The translations under genes were made by a program, and so were the position numbers. From Rheum nobile (taxonomy: Eukaryota > Streptophyta > Magnoliopsida > Caryophyllales > Polygonaceae), in NCBI GenBank assembly GCA_027886185.1, contig WOAB01000110.1, positions 62,001-126,000 of the forward strand: a DNA stretch of 64,000 nucleotides. Reading direction: 5' to 3'. Position 1 is the first letter of the stretch; each line of letters begins with the position of its first letter. Under the pieces are notes generated by a model that saw nothing but the letters and a program-made list of their open reading frames with translations, searched no databases and was not told where the DNA came from. Of this stretch, positions 47,771 to 55,976 are shown in pieces.

Positions 47771-48422
47771 GAGGACAGTGCAATGTTTAAGCATGTGGGA
47801 GTGTTCTATACTTCCTAGTCGTTTGAGAAGAAAAAAATAATGAAAAAGAAAAAGTCAAAAATTGAAAAAGACAAAAATAAAATCTTGGGATAAGTCGAAA
47901 ACCCGAGAGGACGGCTTAGGTAAAAAGCAAGTGGCTTGGACCAGCAATAGGCTGGGGTAATATGAGGTCAAGAGTGATGTGAGTTTTATGTGAGCCCATC
48001 TATTGAAAAATGAAATGAATGGCTTGGTAAAAACCCGAAAGGGGGCCTTGGCAAAATGAGTGAAAAGAAGAAGAGTGATTATTAGGATTCCTCATTTTTC
48101 CTGGCATGGTGACATAAGAAGAGGTGATATAAGGAGAATTCGGGTAGGTCACTCTGGGAGGCATAAGAAGATAGATGGAGGCTAGGATTAGATATTTTTA
48201 TTCACTCTACGGTGTTCGGGTTAAGCTTGGGGGAAGTACTCTGCTTTCCTTTAAGCTTGTATGTGTTGTGTTATTGTGTTTGTGCCTTGGAGATTCATGT
48301 TTAGGTGCAATTCTTAGTGGAGATGATTTTTCTGTGCTTCCTGAAACCTTGGGGAGTTGATTGGAGGAGTATGTTTCTATTAGCTTACTCGAGAACGAGC
48401 AAGGTTTAAGCATGAGGGAATT

Positions 48423-49606
48423 TGATCAGCGTTACTTTGTAGGGTTTATCTAGGAGTTGTTACCGGTGTTTTGGGTACCATTTAGATGAGTTTAGAGCAC
48501 AATTGAAGATATGGAGTTGAGGAGAAGAAGTGTAGATTTGGTGGCGTAGAAGAGCTTAAATGAAGATATATTGAAGATGGAGACAAGCCACGAGAGAAGA
48601 CGAAGGAAGAAGGAGTTGGAAGACCTTTACAGGAAGTTCTCCGCGGTCGTGGAATTCACCGCCGCGGTCGCGGAACATCACGAGACGAAGAGAGCAACAA
48701 CGCGACTTTTCCGCGATCGCGGAAGAACAGCCGCGGTCGCGGAAAAGTCGAGAGCAGCGAAGTTCAACAGTGAATTTTTCGCGGTCGCGGAAATCCCATC
48801 GTCAGACGCGCGAGAGGAGTTTCTGAAGATTTATTTTATTTTATTTATTTCCTTTTTCTTTTATTCCGTTTATTTTATTTTATCTTCCTTTTTAGATTAT
48901 GTTTCCTATCGTATGAAAACTAGGTTTTCTATATCTTTAGGTTTTCTAGCAGCCACTTTAATTTATCGTTTTAGCATTCAGTTTTACATTCAGCATTGTT
49001 TTTTCCCTTTAGAGTTTTTGTGTTTCAAGACTATGAAGAACTAAGCATTTTTGCTTAGTCCGACGATTGAAGCCTTCATTTGATATATGATTGTGAGATT
49101 ATAATTCTATTCCTATTCCTTTGATTATATCTTTTCTCTTGAGCTTATTCCTACTGATTTTTATTGATTTGACTAGATTGATCACCTAGTTGATATTAGT
49201 AATTGTCTATTGCTAGGATTTGGATATTTCAAGTTGAAATCCCTTATCTTGTGTAGCAACCATGATATTTTAGGACTAGTTGGACTAGTTTATTATGAAA
49301 GAGAATTGATTATGTGTTAAATGCTGCGAGTTGTGGTGTTGCATGTATCCTGGTTAATTCCTATGCTTCCTGCTGCTATTGTTCTAAATCTTGATAGTTT
49401 CTCGTGCGTTCGATAATTAGGGTTACCGGGACTAGTTGGACTGGTAGCTACTTCAGAATAGGGACATGAATAATCATAAAAAGAAATAGAGATAATCTAG
49501 GATCAATCAATCAAATGAATGGTGGATATTTATCTGGCTAAGTATTTTTTCTCAATTAATTACAACTTTTATTTTACTTTGCTTTGTTTAATTGCAAACA
49601 ACCAAT
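48423..49606 (+). repeat. 3' LTR of the Athila-type element (truncated)
   Basis: Starts TGATCAGCG after the purine-rich GCATGAGGGAATT. Matches 6173-7375 and lacks the last about 140 bp. A 157-codon frame here (48,571-49,044) is a longer version of the LTR frame at 6321 and is not a likely gene. Confidence 0.85.
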
Positions 49607-49735
49607 CTCACCTTCACATGAATAAAAAAAAAAAAACATATGATCACATTCTTATCCCAAATCAACAAATTAAACAAAGAAATCAAAGCAATAAATTACC
49701 AAATCCCTAAAACTAAGAAACCTCCACCACCAACA

Positions 49736-49746
49736 CTATATAAACC
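49736..49746 (+). promoter_or_regulatory. TATA box of the lipid-transfer-like gene
   Basis: CTATATAAACC lies about 90 bp before the ATG at 49828, a typical plant core-promoter spacing for a 5' UTR of about 60 bp. Confidence 0.7.
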
Positions 49747-49827
49747 AATCTCACCTTCACATACGTAAACACCCACCATTTCTCATTTACATTCTTAATT
49801 AATTAAACACAAAATCTCTTATTGCAA

Positions 49828-51308
49828 ATGGCATACTCCAACAACACCCGCCTAGTGCTCGTTGCTTGCCTTGTGGTGGTCGGGCTCATGGGCTTGGGCC
49901 GAAGCCCGGCCCAGGCCGAAGAATGCAAGGGCTTCAATATGGGGCAGCTACTGGTCCAGTGCGGGCGGTTCGTGCTGTTGACCGGGCCGAAGATCCCGCC
50001 GTCGGATGAGTGTTGCGCCCTATTGAAGGGTGTAGATGTACCCTAGCCTGCGCGTGCACCCACTTGCCGCCCGATGTTGAGAGGAGGGTCAGTGTCGAGA
50101 AAGCAGTCTACGTTGCTAGGTACTGTGGTATCACGCTTCAGCTCGGCACCCAGTGTGGAAGTAAGGAAAAAGACTCTTTTACCCCTGTGTTTCCTATCAA
50201 ATTACTTGAAATGTAGATTCAGCAAGGCATATTGGAATTGGGCCAGACTCGAGAATGAATTCAACTGGTGTAATTTTCGTATATGACACTGGTTTATATA
50301 TATTTTTACGTTATATATTAAATAAATATATTAATAATTATTATATTAATTTATATATTAAAAAATAGATCTAGATAATATTGATATCAAACTAATATAA
50401 TTAAAAAAAATTGGATTTGTATATAATTAGAAAATTTTGAATTTGTAATCTTTGTGATTAACTTGTAATCTTGGTCCTTAATTTGTATTTAAATTAGGAA
50501 GAGATTAGTGATAGATTTAGGAAAAAAATCTTTGATTTATAATTTATTTTATTTAAAAAAAAAAAACATGTGACAATTGTAATAAGGGAGTGTCATGTGA
50601 CGGTTTTAATGAGGGAGTGTCATGTAGCGTAATTACTAATTAGGTTCTAATTTAGTAGATATATAGTAGATTTTCATACTCCAGTAGTGATATGATTGTC
50701 TAATTAATCTATTTTAAATCTACTATATATATAATAAACTATAACCTAATTACGTTACATGACACCTCCTCATTAAAACCACCACATGTCATGTTTTGTT
50801 TTTTTCAGTTTTTTAAAATAAATTTAAAAAAAAAAAAAATTATTATCCTAAATTTGTCACAAATTTTTTCCTATTTCAAATACAACCAAGAACAAAGATT
50901 AAAAGTTAATCACAAAGATTACAAATCCAAAATTTCCTAATTATATGGATGATTGAGATACGAAATTATGATCATAATCTGATTTTGATATCAATATTAT
51001 CTAGATCTATTTTTTTAATACATAGATTAATTTTAATAATTATTAAAAAAAATTTTTTAATATATATAACGTAAAAATCCGTATCTGACACGGAAATTAA
51101 CTAGTTAGTTAGGCCATAAAATATGTATATAAAGGGAACATGCAACTTGAACCACAGTTTGGCCTATAAAATGTTATTTTTTACTGACAAAATTATAAAT
51201 ATACTGACAAAACGCAAATAAAAAGAAGCTATGTGAAATACTTTATTTTTTAATTGAAATTAATTATTTGTGTGCTGTACTGCTGTGTAATTTGTTTTGC
51301 AGGTTAAA
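49828..51308 (+). pseudogene. lipid-transfer-like (eight-cysteine) protein gene, probably disabled
   Basis: ATG 49828 opens a signal peptide of about 30 residues (MAYSNN to AQA) and the first half of an eight-cysteine motif: EEC, VQC and ECC. A 5-bp insertion around 50,040-50,048 then shifts the frame and stops translation at TAG 50044-50046. The other frame supplies the rest: CxC, YCG and QCG, to 50160. A donor (GTAAGG at 50161) and an acceptor (TTTTGCAG ending 51302) fit an intron just before the stop, giving Ser-stop from exon 2 (51303). The intron contains a foldback element. Without the shift it would be a secreted protein of about 110 residues of the LTP/2S albumin superfamily. As written, only a truncated 73-residue product is predicted. 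A sequencing error could mimic the lesion. Confidence 0.75.
50276..51105. mobile_element. foldback/MITE element in the intron of the LTP-like gene
   Basis: Two arms of about 400 bp are reverse complements around a centre near 50,700. Examples are CTTTGTGATTAACTTGTAAT (left) against ATTAAAAGTTAATCACAAAG (right), and ATGACACTCCC against GACACCTCCTC. The outer ends hold TTTTTACGTTATATATTA and its reverse. The sequence is AT-rich and non-coding. I could not fix a target duplication. Confidence 0.75.
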
Positions 51309-51377
51309 CCATTCCGCCGCCTAGAGCTTGAACAAGTGCAAATTACGCTGGTTGATTTCGTTGTGTTATTTTTAATA

Positions 51378-51515
51378 CGGTTTTTTCGCCTGATATCTCT
51401 GAGGTACGGCGAATTTCGCGAGATATCCCACTTTTTACTTTTTTAGCATATTTCGCGTGGTGTCCCTTAATTTCGTTTTTTTTCGCCGGGTGCCCAACCG
51501 TTAAATTATTAACAA
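51378..51515 (+). repeat. left terminal inverted repeat of the Mutator-like element
   Basis: Pairs imperfectly with 54655-54793. The first 16 bases are identical, then about two thirds match by eye. Confidence 0.75.
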
Positions 51516-51579
51516 ATCCGTTTGTTTAAATTAAAAAAACAAAAACAAATCCCACACGCCATTCCATTCTCTCCTTCAA

Positions 51580-51812
51580 GTTTCCCCGACCCTCTCCTTC
51601 CTCACTTCGCCGACGTTCTTCGTCACTTCGTCGGTGCTCCTGGGTCGAGCGGCAAGGCGGCGGCACCGGCGACTCGCCATCTCCTGGACTTCTTCGAGTT
51701 TCACCGACCCTCTCTTTCCTCACTTCGCCAACGTTCTCCGTCACTTCGCCGGTGCTCTTGGGTCGAGTGGCAAGGTGGTGGCACCGACGACTCGCCATCT
51801 CTTGGTTCGCCC
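51580..51812. repeat. about 119-bp tandem duplication in the captured leader
   Basis: Two adjacent units, each with CTTCGCC(A/G)ACGTTCT, GGGTCGAG(C/T)GGCAAGG and CGACTCGCCATCTC, about 90% alike. CT-rich and UTR-like. The overlapping short frames on both strands are by-products. Confidence 0.8.
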
Positions 51813-52377
51813 ACCATCTCTTTCGTCAGAGAATGATCTCGGTGGTTCGCCTTCGAGCGTCTCGAGGCAGCCTGGTTCAAGCTCCTTCTTCTAGCGTCTC
51901 AGGTATGTAGCTCAGTCCTCTGTAGTTTGATCCTTGTTGGGTTTGAAACGATTTTGAATGCTTATGGGGAATTAGGGTTTGGGAGATTTAGGGCTTTTCT
52001 GAATTTGTGGATTATCGGGGCTGGATTTAGGGATTTAGGGTTAGGGATTTGATGATTTTGGGATTTTGGATCTAAGAAATTGATGATTTGAGGAGTAAAA
52101 GTTGTATTGTGAGAAGCTGCTTGAAGTTGTAAAAGGCAGAGATGGCATCACGTTATTTACAGGTTTTGTGTGCAGATAATTCTTTTTATAATATCATTAA
52201 CTTCGTAATCATCCTTATTGAAGCATCAATTTTGGTTTTTGTAAATGACAGAGATTATAATTTCAAGTATAAGCTTATTCGCTTTCATCAATTTTGGTGG
52301 TTGCACATGCTGATAAGTCCAATTACGAAATGCAAATATTCATGTGGTCTTTTATGAATGTGCATTTGTTTGCAATC

Positions 52378-52558
52378 ATAACTGAGTGGTTAGCTCTTTA
52401 GATTCAAAAACCTGAAATCTAACATGTTTTTGTATAATTATCTTCATCCATTAATTAGCACAATAACATTTAGATTCATGCAGCAAGTGCACTTAGTGGA
52501 TATGGAAATCTATGGTACTTATATCCTTGAAAAATAGAAGAGCTAACCACTCAGTTAT
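52378..52558. repeat. 21-bp perfect inverted repeat around a 139-bp loop
   Basis: ATAACTGAGTGGTTAGCTCT begins at 52378 and its reverse complement ends at 52558. Non-coding and inside the Mutator-like element. Confidence 0.85.
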
Positions 52559-52893
52559 TAAGCCAGTCATTGTTGCATTTAGACTGTGCTCATTAAGCTA
52601 ATTAGATTCATACTCAAATTGGATCTAAATGCTATGTGCTGAAGTGTGTTTTTTCTGGTATATCCATTGTAACAGTATCTTTGCAACAAGGTTTTGTGTG
52701 ACTTTAATTGGATGAAGAACAATGGCCTGGATTTGATCTTCCAAGAATCAACTCGTCACCCATGAAAAGAAGAGTTGGAAGACCTCCAAAAAAGAGAAGA
52801 AGGTTAGAGGGTGATTTGTACAAGGTTTTGTTGCATTTAGGCTTTGTAGGCTGCATGATGAGATTTTAAGGATGATCTTCAGGCTTGTTTTAA

Positions 52894-52962
52894 AGCCTAT
52901 TAGCTCAAATGGTAGAGCATGTGCTTTATGCACAAGATGTGGGTTCGACTCCCACATAGGCT
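52894..52962 (+). tRNA. tRNA-like sequence, abnormal anticodon arm
   Basis: Acceptor strands AGCCTAT and ATAGGCT pair fully. The D arm is GCTC-AAATGGTA-GAGC. The T arm is GTGGG-TTCGACT-CCCAC. The Pol III A box (TAGCTCAAATGG) and B box (GGTTCGACTCC) fit their consensus. The anticodon arm TGTGC-TTTAT-GCACA has a five-base loop where seven are required, so no anticodon can be assigned. It is therefore a tRNA pseudogene or a tRNA-derived RNA, not a normal tRNA. A scanner may still report it. The D and T arms resemble tRNA-Lys-type genes. Confidence 0.6.
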
Positions 52963-53155
52963 AATACAAAGATGTGGGTTCTGCTGCATGAGTAAGATCA
53001 AGATACACACATGCTTATCTATGTAAGAATTGAAACTATCTAAAATCAATCGCATGATTCCTCGAAATTTATTAAGTTTCAAAATAGATGAATTGTTAGT
53101 GCATATACACTTCCAAGCATGCAAAACAATGTGTTTAAATCAGCTTTGCTAGGAT

Positions 53156-53225
53156 AGCCTATGTGGGACTCGAACCCACATCTACATGCTTAAGCACGTT
53201 GCTCTACCATTTGAGCTAATAGGCT
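53156..53225 (-). tRNA. second tRNA-like sequence, convergent with the first
   Basis: On the minus strand the acceptor, D arm and T arm are identical to 52894-52962 except one T-loop base. The anticodon arm differs: ACGTGC-TTAA-GCATGT, a six-pair stem with a four-base loop. The A and B boxes are intact. The two copies lie 193 bp apart, tail to tail, inside the same Mutator-like element. Confidence 0.6.
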
Positions 53226-53419
53226 TCAAAAGTGTTATATGCTAAACCAACTCCAACAACATACAATAATGGTAGCATAAATAATGTTTTTAGGTATAGT
53301 AGTACATGAGCTTACTTTCCAGCTGCCCTCATTCAGATGAACATTTTACCTGAAGCAGAGATAGGAGTTTTAATGTGGTGTTAAGAGCAGAAATTGTAGC
53401 ATACAGAATGTGATGATGT

Positions 53420-54262
53420 ACTAACTCATCCAGCTTCAAAATGAAGAGGCATTTTGCCTCTTCATTTTCCCCATTTTGTGTATACCCTGCCATAAGGGCA
53501 TTCCATGACTACTATGTTCTTATCTTCCATTTCCAAGAACAATGATTTTGCAGCTACAACACTCGAGGCTTTTGCATATCCACACACCATTGATGTCTCA
53601 GATATAACATTTCTAACAGGCATCCTATCAAAAATTTGACGAGCTTCAGCTATCCTACCATACTTTGCATACATATCAACCAATGCATTAGACAAAACAG
53701 TGTCATTCCTATACTTGTGCACCTTCACAACCTGACTGTGAATTTGTCCGCCTTCTCTAACAGATGCAAGAGTTGCACAGGCACTGACCACACTTGCAAA
53801 GGAGACCTCATCTGGTCTAACACCAGAATCCATCATCCTCACAAATACTTCAAGAGCTTCCTTGGCATGTCCATTCTGCTCATAGCATGTAATGAGACTA
53901 TTCCAGGTCACCACATTCCTCACTCTCATCCCATCAAAAATCCTTCGGGCACAACTAACATCGCCACACTTAGCATACATATCAACAAGAGCAGAACCCA
54001 TGTACACATCCATCACATAAGGAGACTTTGACAACAGGCCATGAACCTGCATACCAATAGTCAAGTCCAGCAACCCGGAACATGCACTAATAGTACTACC
54101 AAACGAATACTCATTGAGACAAAATGGGTCTTGAGGATGCGTGCGCTGAGCATCGTTTAGCGACTTCGATTGGATGCACCAGTCGAGTAGATTAGCAAAG
54201 AGAGATGAATTCGGAAAGGAGAAGTCGCCGATAATTTGTCTGATTAACCCATTTATTGCCAT
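53420..54262 (-). pseudogene. captured PLS-class PPR gene fragment
   Basis: From ATG 54262 (MAINGLIRQI) the minus strand encodes PPR repeats of the PLS type: VYMGSALVDMYAKCGDVSCA, then RNVVTWNSLITCYEQNG, PDEVSFASVVSACATL and ALVDMYAKYGRIAEA. These proteins normally go to organelles and take part in RNA editing. The text resembles the SLO2-like group (my recollection, not checked). The fragment is damaged. Residues around RTHPQDP join two parts that are usually about 100 residues apart. Near 53,510 a 2-base loss changes the frame, so the expected SWNALMAGYTQNGE is read only in the next frame. The C-terminal E/DYW part is absent. Confidence 0.8.
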
Positions 54263-54318
54263 CCCATCACACTTGAGCAAGATTTGGATATATCACGGAA
54301 TAGAGTAATTGAGAATAC

Positions 54319-54421
54319 CTTTCATTGAGGTGTTTGGGAGAGGCATGCCAGAAACATTCCCCATGGATACTGATAATCCTTGACCAAGATTTGCAGGAGT
54401 TTGATGGCTAGAAGAACTCAT
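54319..54421 (-). pseudogene. captured first exon of an unidentified gene
   Basis: From ATG 54421 the frame reads MSSSSHQTPANLGQGLSVSM and continues to TSMK, then meets a good splice donor (AAAG/GTATTC at 54318). The upstream minus-strand sequence (54,590-54,430) is GA/CT-rich and UTR-like. I do not recognise the parent gene. It lies only 57 bp before the PPR fragment start, so a transcript from the right end of the element could join the two. Confidence 0.5.
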
Positions 54422-54654
54422 TGCTCCATAGAAGAACTCAAAATATCACATTCTTAAGTTGTCGAAGGGGGCAGCGAAGGCGGAGGGAGTCGTCGAAGGG
54501 GGCAGCGGGCTCGAAGGCGGACGGACGGGAGGCGAGATTGAAGGCGGAGTGGTGGAGGGCGGACTCGAGTCGCCGCCAGAGGAGACAGGAGAGAGAGTAG
54601 AGACGCGAGGGAGAAGACATATCTGGGTTTTGTTTTTTGTTTTAAAAAAAAAAG

Positions 54655-54793
54655 TAACGTTTCTGTTAGTCAAATTAACGGAAGGATATTTGGCGGAAAA
54701 AAACAAAACTCGGGGGTACCATACGAAATGAGCCAAAGTTTGGGGTACCTCGCGAAATTCGCCGTATCTCATGAATACCAGGCGAAAAAACCG
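54655..54793 (-). repeat. right terminal inverted repeat of the Mutator-like element
   Basis: Reverse complement partner of 51378-51515. Contains GGGGTACCTCGCGAAATTCG and the terminal CAGGCGAAAAAACCG. Confidence 0.75.
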
Positions 54794-54798
54794 TTTTT

Positions 54799-54804
54799 AA
54801 TAAA
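54799..54804 (+). promoter_or_regulatory. displaced poly(A) signal of the LTP-like gene
   Basis: AATAAA straddles the right border of the target duplication. It was presumably about 75 bp after the LTP stop codon before the Mutator-like insertion. A second AATAAAA lies near 54,867. Confidence 0.55.
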
Positions 54805-55976
54805 TGTTGTGTTTAATGTTTCTTCAAAAGGAGAAACTAGTACTTATGGGCATACCATGTTGTCTAATAAAATCTAGTTGTCATATATATATATACATAA
54901 AAAATGGTTGGAACCAGCAAACCAAAATTAAAGTTATTGTCTTATCGTCTCGTTTAAACGGCTAAAGCTGCTCTACGTCCAATTTATTATTTAGATTAAA
55001 ATTATATTTTTAACTAATATAAAAATATATATCAAATGAGTAATAATATAAATTGGAAATTATATAAATGAAGAAGAAAGATTGAATCTAAAAAAATAAT
55101 ATATGTTTTTTAATAAAATTGAAAAGAAATATACTCGAAAACGAAATTGGAAAGGAAAAAAATATAATTTTTAATATAATTTATTTTTATAAATAGCGTT
55201 TGAAAAATAAGGTGATGACACATGTCGATGCCATCCATCGATATATACCGAAGGCCTCGGTCTCGCACATTTGGTCCAATACACCCACACCATTTCCTTG
55301 TTTTGAAAAGCTTTCATCTGTTGCACACCTTCTCCAATGAATCTGCCGCACTAGCATCCCTTATCCATAAGGATACTATAAGATCGCTATCCAATTCCCA
55401 CACGTACTCCCAACGGACATCCGCTATCAACCATTAACAAGTAAAATTCGTTTATAGAATTGTCAGAATCGTATGTATGATCGTGATCGTACACAAGACT
55501 ATTAATTTTATATCGAAATTTTAAGATTCTACTTTCGGATAATTTTACCACTTTTTAATCTTAGGATATTTGGAATCGGAGAATCGAATCGGAGCTCTAA
55601 CAAAAATGCTCTAAAATTTTAGGGGACTTGAATGTAGATATTATCCTAGACGCTAGTGAAAGTCGGTGGGATACACGTCATTAATATTATCTCATTAAAG
55701 AGTGTAGTAGTTACTCGTAATATTGAATGAAGTGGCCTTACATTAAAAGAGTGTAGTAGTTATGTAAGATATACGCTCGAGTGCACCCAACCTAGACGCT
55801 TGAGTACAGAGTATACGAGTTATGTAAGATTGAGTGAAGTGGTCTTACACTAAAAGAGTGTAGTAGTTACTGGTAATATATTTTTGTACATTTTCTCCAT
55901 ATAATACAAAATCACTTTCACTACATATTACAAATTCATTTTTATATATTGTTTATTTTTTCGATGAGTATGACGG
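54803..55976. other. AT-rich flank, no gene seen
   Basis: The start is the old 3' flank of the LTP-like gene. Around 55,690-55,890 the phrase AAGAGTGTAGTAGTTA recurs three times in diverged 60-100-bp repeats. No coding or RNA gene is recognised; a 71-codon frame at 55,222 has no known features. Confidence 0.5.

Larger units (their letters stand above)
43557..49606 (+). mobile_element. Athila-type element, internally deleted and truncated at both ends
   Basis: Gag, a duplicated protease region and a short env-position remnant lead to a 3' LTR (48423-49606). The RT, RNase H and integrase that should follow protease are absent. The 5' LTR and PBS are missing; the only matching LTR with a PBS is at 6173-7544, 36 kb away. 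The 3' LTR lacks its last about 140 bp. Confidence 0.8.
51378..54793. mobile_element. Mutator-like element carrying gene fragments (Pack-MULE)
   Basis: The ends are CGGTTTTTTCGCCTG (51378) and CAGGCGAAAAAACCG (54793), the tips of inverted repeats about 130-140 bp long that diverge inwards (for example ACGGCGAATTTCGCGAG is shared). The 9-bp direct repeat TTTTTAATA flanks it (51369-51377 and 54794-54802), as Mutator-like elements generate. There is no transposase frame. The inside holds a CT-rich leader with an intron-like donor (CAGGTATGT, 51,900), two tRNA-like sequences, a PPR gene fragment and a first exon of another gene on the minus strand. It sits in the 3' UTR of the LTP-like gene. Confidence 0.85.

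Noticed and set aside
52894..53225. Two functional tRNA genes with a definite isotype
   Set aside because: Anticodon loops have five and four bases. No allowed seven-base loop with U33 and a paired five-base stem can be drawn, so no isotype is assigned.
52894..53225. Pair of tRNA-derived SINEs
   Set aside because: No SINE body, poly(A)/T tail or target duplication follows either unit, and their 3' acceptor strands are complete.
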